From Mycobacterium sp. DL99 (GTDB lineage: Bacteria; Actinomycetota; Actinomycetes; Mycobacteriales; Mycobacteriaceae): 64,000 bases of DNA. The translations under genes and the position numbers were made by a program. Below the pieces are notes generated by a model, which saw only the letters and a program-made list of their open reading frames with translations, did not search any database and was not told the DNA's origin. This document shows, piece by piece, positions 45,621-54,600 of the stretch. How positions within the stretch are numbered: position 1 is the first letter of the stretch; the number at the start of each line of letters is the position of its first letter. Where the stretch lies: NCBI RefSeq assembly GCF_004762045.1, contig NZ_SJOM01000007.1, positions 310,001 through 374,000 on the forward strand, in the 5' to 3' direction.

Positions 45621-47456
45621 TTAGAACGCAGCCTCGTCGAGCTCCATCACCTCGTTGTCGATGGTCTCGATGACCTGACGGGTGCTGGTGAGCAGCGGCA
45701 GCATGTTCTTGGCGAAGAACGAGGCAGCGCCGATCTTGCCCTCGAGGTAGGTGCGGTCCTCGCCGGTGGCGCCGGCGTCGAGCTTCTCGATGGCCACGGC
45801 GGCCTGGCGGGCCAGCAGCCAGCCGAGCAGCAGGTCGCCGACCGACAGCAGGAAGCGGACCGAACCGAGGCCCACCTTGTAGATGCTCGCGGCATCTTCC
45901 TGCGCGGCCATCAGGTAGCCGGTGAGGGTGGCGGCCATGCCCTGGACATCGGCCAGCGCGGTGCCCAGCAGCTCACGCTCGGTCTTCAACCGGCCGTTGC
46001 CGGTCTCGTTCTTGATGAACTGCTCGATCTCGCCGGCCACGAAGGCAAGCGCCTGGCCCTTGTCGCGGACGATCTTGCGGAAGAAGAAGTCCTGCGCCTG
46101 GATGGCGGTGGTGCCCTCGTACAGCGAGTCGATCTTGGCGTCGCGGATGTACTGCTCGATCGGGTAGTCCTGCAGATAGCCGGAACCGCCCAGGGTCTGC
46201 AGGCTCTCAGTCAGCTTGGCGTAGGCCTGCTCCGAGCCGAAGCCCTTGACGATCGGCAGCAGCAGGTCGTTGACCTTGTGCGCCAGTTCGCCGTCGATGC
46301 CGTGGACCGCCTCGGCGACGGCCTTGTCCTGGAAGGTCGCGGTGTACAGGTACAGCGCGCGCATGCCCTCGGCGTAGGACTTCTGCGTCATCAGGCTGCG
46401 ACGCACGTCGGGGTGATGGGTGATGGTGACGCGCGGGGCGGTCTTGTCCATCATCTGGGTCAGGTCGGCACCCTGGACGCGCTCCTTGGCGTACTCGAGA
46501 GCGTTCAGGTAACCGGTCGACAGGGTCGCGATGGCCTTGGTGCCCACCATCATTCGAGCCTGCTCGATGACGTCGAACATCTGCGCGATGCCGTTGTGCA
46601 CCTCGCCGACCAGCCAGCCCACGGCGGGCTTGTCGTGCTGGCCGAAGGTCAGCTCACAGGTGGCCGAAGCCTTCAGGCCCATCTTGTGCTCGACGTTGGT
46701 GACGTACACGCCGTTGCGCTCGCCCAGTTCTCCGGTCTCGAAATCGAAGAGGAACTTCGGCACGAAGAACAGCGACAGACCCTTGGTGCCCGGGCCTGCG
46801 CCCTCGGGGCGGGCCAGCACCAGGTGGAAGATGTTCTCGAACAGGTCATCGGAATCGGCGGAGGTGATGAACCGCTTCACGCCGTCGATGTGCCAGGAGC
46901 CGTCCTCCTGCTTGACGGCCTTGGTGCGGCCGGCGCCGACATCCGAACCGGCGTCCGGCTCGGTGAGCACCATGGTGGAGCCCCAGCCCCGCTCGGCGGC
47001 CAGCACGGCCCACTTCTTCTGTTCTTCGGTGGCGTTGTCGTAGAAGATCTGCGCGAAGGCGGCACCACCGGCGTACATCCACACGGCCGGGTTGGCGCCG
47101 AGGATGTGCTCGTTGAGCGCCCACAGCAGCGCCTTGGGCGCGGGCATTCCGCCGAGTTCCTCATAGAGGCCGAACTTGTCCCAGCCGCCATCGATGACCG
47201 CGCGTACGGACTTCTTGAACGGCTCGGGCAGGGTGACGCTGTGAGTCTCGGGATGAAACACCGGCGGGTTGCGGTCAGTCCCGGCGAATGATTCGGCGAC
47301 AGGGCCCTCGGCCAGTCGAGCCATTTCGCTGAGCATCTCGCGGGCGGTGTCGGCGTCCAGATCGCTGTAATCGCCTGTCCCCAGGGCCTTGTCCAGGCCG
47401 AAGACGTCGAACAGGTTAAAGACCTGGTCACGGACATTGCTCTTGTAGTGGCTCAC
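45621..47456 (-). CDS. fadE5: Acyl-CoA dehydrogenase FadE5
   Basis: A 611-residue long acyl-CoA dehydrogenase, exactly the length of M. tuberculosis FadE5 (Rv0244c). It oxidises acyl-CoA to trans-2-enoyl-CoA with FAD over a broad range of chain lengths. The FAD/substrate segments [19 protein letters not shown] and [13 protein letters not shown] are present, and the catalytic base Glu447 sits in [10 protein letters not shown]. The start is GTG at 47456, behind a strong AAGGAGG with 4 bases of spacing. The frame is open 31 codons further up, into the promoter, and that extension is rejected. Its upstream region has a promoter and two TTAC-N6-GTAA-type operators. It converges with the sugar operon. 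Confidence 0.96.
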   Translation of the reverse strand: MSHYKSNVRDQVFNLFDVFGLDKALGTGDYSDLDADTAREMLSEMARLAEGPVAESFAGTDRNPPVFHPETHSVTLPEPFKKSVRAVIDGGWDKFGLYEELGGMPAPKALLWALNEHILGANPAVWMYAGGAAFAQIFYDNATEEQKKWAVLAAERGWGSTMVLTEPDAGSDVGAGRTKAVKQEDGSWHIDGVKRFITSADSDDLFENIFHLVLARPEGAGPGTKGLSLFFVPKFLFDFETGELGERNGVYVTNVEHKMGLKASATCELTFGQHDKPAVGWLVGEVHNGIAQMFDVIEQARMMVGTKAIATLSTGYLNALEYAKERVQGADLTQMMDKTAPRVTITHHPDVRRSLMTQKSYAEGMRALYLYTATFQDKAVAEAVHGIDGELAHKVNDLLLPIVKGFGSEQAYAKLTESLQTLGGSGYLQDYPIEQYIRDAKIDSLYEGTTAIQAQDFFFRKIVRDKGQALAFVAGEIEQFIKNETGNGRLKTERELLGTALADVQGMAATLTGYLMAAQEDAASIYKVGLGSVRFLLSVGDLLLGWLLARQAAVAIEKLDAGATGEDRTYLEGKIGAASFFAKNMLPLLTSTRQVIETIDNEVMELDEAAF

Positions 47457-47501
47457 TTTTCCTCCTTGTGGAATGCCACCTGAGGTTGGGTACTTTGGAT
47501 A

Positions 47502-47554
47502 AGTTACCCACCAGTAACTGCGGCCAACTATACCGTTCGGTAACTTCAACGCAA
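47502..47554 (-). promoter_or_regulatory. fadE5 promoter with two operators
   Basis: On the minus strand a -35-like TTGCGT (47549-47554) and a -10 TATAGT (47527-47532) are separated by 16 bp. A perfect inverted repeat AGTTAC-N6-GTAACT (47502-47519) lies just downstream of the -10. A second site, ATAC-N6-GTAA (47530-47543), sits between -35 and -10. Both match the TTAC-N6-GTAA palindrome in the fabG4/fadA2 promoter, the second with one mismatch. Occupancy would block initiation, so repression is the likely mode. Confidence 0.65.
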
Positions 47555-47691
47555 AGAGACTCTGAGCAATTTCTGGGGGCTAACCAACCCAGCGGTTGAT
47601 CGACCTCTGTACCGCCGCGCCGAAATGCCTTTGACCAGCAGTTTTGGCGGATTGTGACGATCCTCACGAATATCACCACTAGGGTGGGCGG

Positions 47692-48774
47692 ATGCGTCGA
47701 GTAGCGGTGTGGGGCACGGGGAACATGGGTGCGACGGCCATCAGATCGGCCACGGCATTCCCGGGGCTGGAATTGGCTGCAGTCATCACGTCATCTGCGG
47801 ACAAGGCTGGTCGTGACGCTGCGACGTTCGCCAAGCTCGACGGCCTCACCGGTGTCAGCGCCACTACCGACATAGATGCGGCGCTGGCCCAGTGCGACGC
47901 CGTCGCCTACATGTCATCCGGCGATATCCGCCCCGAGGAGGCGCTCGCCGAGATCGAGCGTTGCCTGCGTGCCGGCAAACAGGTGGTGACACCGTCGCTG
48001 TATTCGCTCTACGACCCGGCCTCGGCCCCCGCGGAGTGGGTCGACCGGCTCACCGACGCCGCGGTGGCCGGTAACTCCGCACTCCTGGTCAGCGGCGTCG
48101 ACCCGGGCTGGGGCAATGACGCCCTGGCGGTGATCGCGGCGGGACTGTGCACCCGGATCCGCTCCATCCGGTGTCAGGAGATCTTCGACTACTCCACCTA
48201 CAACCAGCCGCACTCGGTGCGGGTGCTGTGCGGTTTCGGCGGGTCCATGGACGAGACGCCGATGATGTTGCTGCCGTCCATCCCCACCATGGTGTGGGGC
48301 GGCAACGTCCGGCTCATCGGCCGCGGGCTGGGACTGGAGATCGACGACATCACCGAGACGGTCGAACGACTGCCACTGACCGAGACAGTCGACAACGTCA
48401 TGGGCCGGTTCGAAGCCGGCACACAGGGCGCGTTCCGGCTCCAGGTGATCGGATGGGCCGGCGGGGTCGAGCGGGTCATCATCGAGCACATCACCCGCAT
48501 CGACCCGGCCTGTGCGCCGGACTGGCCGCAGCCGGACGAAGGCGTCGGTGATCACCGGGTGATCGTCGACGGCGATCCCCAGCTGAGCATCGTGGTGCGC
48601 GCCGACGTGCCTGGCGGCACCCGGGCCGACGGTGGCAACACCACTGCGGCCAACCGACTGCTCGGCGCGATCGACTGGCTGGCCACCCAGAAGCCCGGCA
48701 TCTACGACGGCCTCGACGTGCCGTTGCACCCACCGCTCCCCGCCGCGGTCGAGGCGACCCGCTGGGTCGACTAG
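47692..48774 (+). CDS. DapB-like NAD(P)-dependent oxidoreductase
   Basis: A 360-residue protein with a dihydrodipicolinate-reductase-type Rossmann N-terminus (VAVWGTGNMGATAIRSATAFPGLELAAVITSS). The second half includes LLVSGVDPGWGNDALAVIAAGLC and QVIGWAGGVERVIIEHITRIDP, found in actinobacterial proteins annotated as dihydrodipicolinate reductase or amine dehydrogenase relatives. It is not the lysine-pathway DapB, which is far shorter. It sits between fadE5 and the polyketide synthase and converges with the latter, so it may belong to the glycolipid locus. Its TAG stop is part of the CTAG (48771-48774) at which the IS-bracketed insertion begins. Confidence 0.82.
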   Translation: MRRVAVWGTGNMGATAIRSATAFPGLELAAVITSSADKAGRDAATFAKLDGLTGVSATTDIDAALAQCDAVAYMSSGDIRPEEALAEIERCLRAGKQVVTPSLYSLYDPASAPAEWVDRLTDAAVAGNSALLVSGVDPGWGNDALAVIAAGLCTRIRSIRCQEIFDYSTYNQPHSVRVLCGFGGSMDETPMMLLPSIPTMVWGGNVRLIGRGLGLEIDDITETVERLPLTETVDNVMGRFEAGTQGAFRLQVIGWAGGVERVIIEHITRIDPACAPDWPQPDEGVGDHRVIVDGDPQLSIVVRADVPGGTRADGGNTTAANRLLGAIDWLATQKPGIYDGLDVPLHPPLPAAVEATRWVD

Positions 48775-49040
48775 GGCGTGTCGCATATCCGTTTGACGGT
48801 TGGTTTGACGGTGTCGTGGCTGCGGGTGTTCTCAGATGAGCTTGGGCTTTGGTTGAGTCGGAGATGCGGTGGCTTCAGCCAAGGGCGGCAGGCCGTTTCG
48901 TGATCTCCGCATGGCGGTAGCGGCGGTCGTCGGTGGGATTGCACGGGTGCCCGTGGCGGGATTTGCCTGTTGGCTGGTCCCGCGCCCGGCCCCGGCGGGT
49001 TCACGGTGGCACGGCTGACTCGTCCAAGGCGATCCGTGAG
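48775..49040 (+). mobile_element. IS5-type transposase relic, left copy
   Basis: Bases 48795-48991 are a near-copy of 51231-51439, in the same orientation. Translated in changing frames, they give pieces of an IS5 (IS427-like) transposase N-terminus: VFS-E-W-LVESEMRWLQP, then KGGRPFRD. A later piece around 49026-49040 reads SKAIR. The reading frame is destroyed, so no protein is made. The left edge, CTAGGGCGTGTCG (48771-48783), partly mirrors the right edge of the other copy. From 49041 to 49202, before the PadR operator, nothing recognisable was seen. Confidence 0.7.
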
Positions 49041-49202
49041 GTTGGTTCCTGTATTCGGTCAACCGCCCCGGCGTAGCCCGACACTGATCGACTCGCCTAA
49101 CCAGGCGCTACCCGAATCGTCGTTGTTCTAACGCCCCTACCGCAGGACCCCTGACTTTTACCGGCCGGCACCCCCCGTCGTTACGTGGGCTTGCGTCTCC
49201 AG

Positions 49203-49244
49203 TACTCAGTGATACTATCTACTGGTAGTTAGTATCACTGAGTA
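49203..49244. promoter_or_regulatory. PadR operator (42-bp palindrome)
   Basis: A 15-bp perfect inverted repeat (TACTCAGTGATACTA with its complement) brackets a 12-base centre that itself contains CTAC-TG-GTAG. The ATAC...GTAT half-sites are typical of PadR-family operators. It is 18 bp upstream of the PadR start and overlaps any possible -10 (TATCTA or TACTAT), so it should mediate autorepression. Confidence 0.8.
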
Positions 49245-49261
49245 GAACGAGGATGGGTTCC

Positions 49262-49591
49262 GTGGGCAAGCAGATAACGGAGCTGCTCAAGGGCACGCTG
49301 GAGGGCATCGTCCTCGCGATCTTGTCCGGACGGCCCGCGTACGGCTACGAGATCACGGCGTCGTTACGGGAGCGGGGCTTCTCTGACATCGCCGAGGGCA
49401 CCATCTATGCCCTGCTCATCAGGATTGAGAAAAGGGGCCTGGTCGACGTGGAGAAGATCCCGTCGGAGAAGGGGCCGCCGCGCAAGGTGTATTCCCTCAA
49501 CGCGCAGGGACAGGAATATCTCGACGAGTTCTGGAGGACCTGGAGCTTCCTCTCCGAACGGCTCGAACAGCTCCATGAAGGAGGCAAATGA
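49262..49591 (+). CDS. PadR-family transcriptional regulator
   Basis: A 109-residue PadR-s1-type winged-helix regulator: KQITELLKGTLEGIVLAILSGRPAYGYEITASLRERGFSDIAEGTIYALLIRIEKRGLVDVEKIPSEKGPPRKVYSLNAQG, then a C-terminal dimerisation helix. The GTG at 49262 is preferred because GAGG lies about 9 bases upstream and relatives begin MGKQ; an ATG at 49253 would add three residues and sits on top of that ribosome-binding site. PadR-DUF1048 pairs normally precede an ABC-2 exporter, but here the ATPase is a broken relic. The 42-bp palindrome just upstream is the probable operator. Confidence 0.9.
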   Translation: MGKQITELLKGTLEGIVLAILSGRPAYGYEITASLRERGFSDIAEGTIYALLIRIEKRGLVDVEKIPSEKGPPRKVYSLNAQGQEYLDEFWRTWSFLSERLEQLHEGGK

Positions 49592-49950
49592 CCATGTTCA
49601 TCTCAAAGGTGATCGGCGACGTCGGCGACAAGCGGCGGTGGAGGCAGTGCAAGGCGCGCGCAAGACAGCTTCCCGAGCCCTATCGCACGGCAGTCGGTGC
49701 TTTCGAGCGGTACTTGACGTACTTCGGATCGGGGGGCGGCGTTTCGCTGTTCGAGGACCTTGCCGATCTATTCGAGCAGAGCGCTATGGCTGGAACCCCT
49801 ATCCACGAGGTCGTCGGGGAGGACCCTGTGGAGTTCATCGAAGCGTTCGCGCGGAACTACCAGGAGGATTCGTGGATCAACCGTGAACGGGAGCGGCTGA
49901 TCAGCGCCATCGAGCGCGCCGCCGGCGAAGACACCGGAAAGGGAAGGTAG
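49588..49950 (+). CDS. DUF1048 family protein
   Basis: A 120-residue protein matching DUF1048 (FISKVIGDVGDKRRWRQCKARARQLPEPYRTAVGAFERYLTYFG, then EDLADLFEQSAMAGTPIHEVVGEDPVEFIEAFARNY). The family regularly sits between a PadR regulator and an ABC transporter; its biochemical role is unknown. It overlaps the PadR stop by ATGA. The in-frame ATG two codons later (49594) has better spacing to the AAGGAGG and may be the true start. The next reading frame, the ABC ATPase, is inactivated. Confidence 0.88.
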   Translation: MTMFISKVIGDVGDKRRWRQCKARARQLPEPYRTAVGAFERYLTYFGSGGGVSLFEDLADLFEQSAMAGTPIHEVVGEDPVEFIEAFARNYQEDSWINRERERLISAIERAAGEDTGKGR

Positions 49951-49959
49951 GGCCGTTCG

Positions 49960-50280
49960 ATGACGACACGCTAAACGCTGACGATCCATGTGCAGGGTCT
50001 GGAGAAGTCCTGCAAGAAACGGCATGTGCTGCCCGGCGCGAACTTCGACGTGGCACAAGACAGCATCTTCGCCCCGACCACTACCGTCGCGACATCTCCT
50101 AGCTGGTTGTGCTTGGAACGGGGGTTCCGGAGCCAGACGTGCTGTGATCACGTCTGGCGGCGAGAGCGGGACCGCCTTGGGCAACCAGGAGATCGACTCC
50201 GCCGAGGCGTGCGCCTCGGGATCGGTATTACCGGTCAATCCTTCGCGGTGGACAACCCACCGACACCTCATCTAATCCCC
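49960..50280 (+). pseudogene. ABC transporter ATPase remnant
   Basis: Translation from ATG 49960 gives MTTR, an in-frame TAA at 49972-49974, then LTIHVQGLEKSCKKRHVLPGAN and FDVAQDSIFA. That is the start of a drug-resistance (DrrA-like) ABC ATPase up to just before Walker A. The GxNGAGKT loop is missing, and only a fragment resembling the post-Walker region (RLGIGITGQSFAVDN, about 50210-50255) follows. The usual third member of a PadR-DUF1048-ABC locus is therefore dead by a nonsense codon and an internal deletion, and the permease is absent. Confidence 0.72.
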
Positions 50281-50344
50281 GGCCGTGGTGGCCTCACCGT
50301 CGTATCACCATGCCCAAAACCGACATCGAGGAAGTGCACAACCT

Positions 50345-51133
50345 ATGAACACCTCAACCTGGACTGGCATGATGCCGATCGACGACACCGCGCTGGCCGT
50401 GACCGACACCGGCGGGCCCGGTCTTCCCGTCGTATACCTCAACGGCGGCTATTCCAGCCAACGCCCCTGGCGGCCCGTGATCGCCGAACTCGGCACCAGC
50501 TACCGGCACATCACCTACGACGAGCGGGCCCGCGGTAAATCGAAGCCGTCATCGGACTACTCCTTCGAGGCGTGCCTCCGAGACATCGATGCCGTCCTCG
50601 CGGCAAGGGGCGTGGACCGGCCGCTTCTGGTGGGCTGGTCCTACGGCGGGATCCTCGCGTGGCACTGGGCCGACCGGAATCCGGACCGCGTGCTGGGGGT
50701 AGTGACCGTGGATGCTGCGCCGCAGGGCTTGACCGGCGAGGAGGGCCGGGAGCGGATCCGGAAACTGTTCCGCCGGATGCGGTTTGTGTTGCCGTTGGGG
50801 CGCCCGCTGGGCCTGGCCGCGCGGATGACTGCCGACCAGCACGCTGAGGTCGGCATCGATGCCAACGAGGTCGCCGCCGCCAGCGTGCCGGTACTCGAGC
50901 GCCTGACCTGCCCGGTGCGGTTCGTCCTGGCCACGGGAGTCAGCCTCGGAAACGAGGAAGGGGAGATGGAGCAGGCGCGGGCTTCACTCGATCCAGTGTT
51001 TGCCCGCAACCCGAACGTCAAGCTGAGCGCGAAGGTCGCGAGCAACCACTCCAAGATCCTGAACAAGGACTTCCGTGCTGTCGCCCAGGCTGTACGGGAG
51101 ACCGCGGCCGCCCGCGACCGGAGGCGCCGCTGA
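50345..51133 (+). CDS. Alpha/beta-hydrolase
   Basis: A 262-residue alpha/beta-hydrolase fold protein. The oxyanion-side strand VVYLNGGYSSQRPW and the segment YDERARGKSKPSSDYSFEACLRDIDAVLAARGV precede the nucleophile elbow GWSYGG (Ser at about residue 99). The terminal histidine is probably in KVASNHSKILNKDF. Substrate specificity (ester, lactone, epoxide or other) cannot be read. The ATG at 50345, with GAGGAAG upstream, begins the homology. It is the only apparently intact enzyme gene in the IS-bracketed insertion and is on the same strand as PadR-DUF1048. Confidence 0.87.
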   Translation: MNTSTWTGMMPIDDTALAVTDTGGPGLPVVYLNGGYSSQRPWRPVIAELGTSYRHITYDERARGKSKPSSDYSFEACLRDIDAVLAARGVDRPLLVGWSYGGILAWHWADRNPDRVLGVVTVDAAPQGLTGEEGRERIRKLFRRMRFVLPLGRPLGLAARMTADQHAEVGIDANEVAAASVPVLERLTCPVRFVLATGVSLGNEEGEMEQARASLDPVFARNPNVKLSAKVASNHSKILNKDFRAVAQAVRETAAARDRRRR

Positions 51134-51230
51134 GCGGACGGCGGACTGGCTCACGATCGGTCGGTGGCTTTCGCCGACGCCACGACGTGCGCCGACCCGC
51201 CCCGTCTGAGCACTGCTGTGTGACCGCAAC

Positions 51231-51613
51231 GACGGTTGGTTTGACGGTGTCGTGTGGTGTCGCGGCTCCGGGTGTTCTCGGATGAGCTGTGGGCTTTGGT
51301 TGAGTCGGAGATGCGGTGGCTTCAGCCAAGGGCGGCAGGCCGTTTCGTGATCACCGTACGGTGGTAGAGGCGGTCGTCGATCGGTTTGCGCGGGTTGCCC
51401 GTGGCGGGATTTGCCTGTTGGCTGGTCCCGCGCCCGGCCGTCTCAGGCCGAGGCGATCCGTCAGCATTTGCGGGTCCGCGGTTGTACGCAGCTTCCAACG
51501 ATGTACATAATGGCGCGCTACCGCCACCCGGGTACAACCGACACAACCCCAACTACCGCAGTGGCGTCGTGCTCGACGCCAACATCCTTTGGCTGAAACG
51601 GTGACAACACACT
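51231..51613 (+). mobile_element. IS5-type transposase relic, right copy with element end
   Basis: This copy retains more of an IS5 (IS427-like) transposase: SDELWALVESEMRWLQP, GRPFRDHRTVVEAVVDRF, a middle fragment AEAIRQHLRVRG, and the true C-terminus NPNYRSGVVLDANILWLKR ending in TGA (about 51601-51603). These pieces lie in different frames and the catalytic DDE centre is deleted. The next bases, TGACAACACACTCTAG, look like the element's terminal repeat. They run exactly into the CTAG that contains the polyketide synthase stop. From 51134 to 51230 nothing else was recognised. Confidence 0.75.
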
Positions 51614-54600
51614 CTAGGCGTCGCTTGCCGGTTCGGACTCCATGACGGATTGCGTCGCCTCCGCTTGCGTCTCCTCCGGCGATTCCGCGTCGGGCAGCTG
51701 ACCGACGAGGTACTCGGCGAGTCCGCCGATCGTCGGATAGTCGAACACCGCGGTCGCGTTGAGCGTGAACTTGCCGCCGAACTGACTGTGCAGCCGGTTG
51801 CGGAGTTCGATCGCCATCAGCGAGTCCGTGCCGAGATCCAGGAACCGGCTGGTCGCGGCCGGCGGCGATGCCAGCCGCAGGAAGTTCTGCACTTCCTTCT
51901 GCAGGAACTCGGTCACGAACCCGGCACGCTGCGGTACCGGGATCTCGAGCAGCTGCTTGAGCACCTCGCTGTCACCGACGACCTCGCCGACGGCACTCGG
52001 CAACACCAGGTCGAGGATCGGCGGCCGCTGACTGCCCAGCACCTTCGCGGCCCGCTGCCAGTTCGCCTTGATGACGGTGGCCTGGCCGGTGCCGTTGGCG
52101 ATGACCTCGGCCAGGGCACTCAGCGCCGCCGAGGGCTCCAGCGGAATCAGGCCCTGTGCACTGATGTTGGCGGTCGCGGCTTCCGACGAGGCCATGCCGC
52201 CCTGGGCCCACGGGCCGAAGTTGACGCCGGTGGCCGGCAGGCCTTGTGCCCTTCGCTGCGCCACCAGGCCGTCGAGCAGCGCATTGGCGGTGGCGTAGTT
52301 GGACTGACCGGGTGAACCGAACAAGCTGGACACCGAGGAGGACACGATGAAGAAGTCCAGATCGTCGTCCTTCGTCAACCTGTCCAGGTGGCCGGCGCCG
52401 AATGCCTTGGGCGCCAACGTGGTCTGGAACCGTTCCAGGCTCTGCTGGCCCAGCAGTGCGTCATCGAGCACACCCGCGAGATGTGCCACACCGGCGAGCG
52501 GGGGCAATTCGATGCGGATCCGGTCGAGGAGCTTGGCCACCTCGGACTCGTGGCCGACATCGGCGGCGAAGACGTGGATGCGGGTCTTGTACCGCTCGGT
52601 GATCTCCTCGATCAACCGTTGGGTGTCCGCATCGGGCGCCCGGCGGCTGGTCAACACGATGTCACCGGCACCCAGCTGCGCCAGGTACGCAGCGGTGTGC
52701 AGACCGATCGCACCGAGTCCACCGGTGATCAGGTAGGTCCGATCCGGCCGCGGTGCAAGCGGATTCGGCATCTGGCACACAATCTTGCCGATATGCCGGG
52801 CCTGCTGCATGCGCCGGAACGCCGTCCTGGCCTCGGTCAGCGGGTAGATCTCGGCGGGCAGTGGCGTCCACTGTCCCTTGGCCAGTCCGTCCGACACCTC
52901 GGTCAGCAAGTCGCGAATGCGTTCGGGCTCTTGGAACATCACGGTGTCCAACGCGACGATCTCGTAGGCGATGTCGGGTCGGGCCTCGGCCATCTGCTCC
53001 GCAGTCCAGATATCGCGCTTGGCGATCTCGGCGAACCGGCCGTTCTTGGCGGTGGCCCGCACGGTCGCCTCGACGAACCCTTCACTCGTCAAGCTGTTGA
53101 GCACCACGTCCACGCCGGCACCGTCGGTATCCGCCAGGATCTGATCGGCGAAATCGGTTGTACGCGAGTCATACACGTACTTGACACCGAGCTTGCGCAC
53201 CGTCGCCCGCTTGAAGGTGCTCGCCGTCGCATAGACCTCGGCACCGCACTGCTGCGCCATCTGGATGGCCGCCAATCCCACGCCGCCACTGGCAGCGTGG
53301 ATGAGCACCTTGTCGCCCGGCTTCAGTTGCGCCCAGTCGAACGCGAGCCGGACCGTCAGCGCCGCGGCGGGAATCGTCGCGGCCTCGACCGCGCTGACCC
53401 CGTCGGGGATCGGTGCCAGGAACTGCGCCGGCGCGTTGAACCGGCTGGCGAAGGCACCCTGCATGGAGCCGTAGACCCGCTGGCCCACCTCGACTCCGGT
53501 GACTCCCTCACCCAATTGCGTGACGACACCGGCGAAGTCACCACCGATCGGGCCGGGGTCACCCGGGTACAGGCCGAGCACGTTGAGCACGTCACGGAAG
53601 TTGAGACCTGCGGCCTCTACCCGCACCTGCACGTAGCCCTCGTCCGGCGCCGGCACTTCCTTCTCGGTGATCCGCAGGTTGTCGATCGCCCCGCGTTCGG
53701 TGGGCAGCAGGGCGTAGTCGCTCCCGCGCGGCACCGTGAGATGCCCGCTGCGCGACCACGGCAGCAACCGGGAGGCCAGCAGCTTGCCCTGCCGTACAGC
53801 GATTTCGGGCTCCTCGACCGGTGTGGCCAACAGATTCGCGAGCGCCTGCACGGCCTCGGGTGATCCGTCGGTATCGACCAGCTTGGCGCGCAGCGCCGGT
53901 TCCTCGTTGATCGTGGTGCGTCCGAATCCCCACAACGCGGCCTGTACGGGATCGACCGGCTCACCCGATTCGGTGGCGACCGCCCGCTCGGTGACGATCC
54001 AGAGTCCGCCGGGCAATTTGATCTCCCCGCCCTGCACGGTGTGCACCGCGCCGAGCAGGTTGGCGATCTCGGTCTCGAGTCGAGCCTGGCTGTCAGCGCT
54101 CGACTCTTCGGGACTCGGTGCGCCTGCGCGCCAGACGACACCGGAGAACGGCAAGCCGCGCTCCTTGGCCTCGGTCAGCACGTCTCCCAACTGCTGACCG
54201 GTGTTCCGATCGAAGGGGATGCAGCCCGGCACCTTGGCGGCAAGGTCGTCGAATCCCGCGATCAGCCAGGTGCCGGTTGCCGCCGCCTCGACTGTCTCGT
54301 TGTCAGATGCCGGTACCGGGACCTCGGCCCAGCCGAGGGTGTACAGCAGCCGGGTGGCGTCACCGCCGAGGCCGCGGAGCAGCGCCTCGCGAGGTGCCCG
54401 CTTGACCGTGAACTCCCGAATTCCGCCCAGGTAGCGGCCATCCCGATCGAGGTAATCGAGATCGAAGACCTGGGTTTCGCTGTCCAGTGCGCTCTCGTGC
54501 CACTTCGCGCGGCAGTAGAACCGCCGGGGCATCTTCTCCTTCAACGTCACCTGCCCGTACCGCAGCGGCAGGAACAGGTCGTTCACGCCCTGCTCGGCGG

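Noticed and set aside
45507..47291. A 594-codon plus-strand frame opposite fadE5
   Set aside because: An antisense shadow with no motif. FadE5 on the other strand has the exact family length and catalytic Glu447.
49990..50538. An apparently intact 182-codon frame across the ABC relic and into the hydrolase gene
   Set aside because: Only its first 30 or so codons resemble an ABC ATPase. Walker A is missing, and the end is out-of-frame hydrolase sequence, so it was called a pseudogene.
48795..51439. The two similar 200-bp blocks as a CRISPR or satellite array
   Set aside because: There are only two copies, 2.4 kb apart, and they translate in pieces to an IS5-type transposase.
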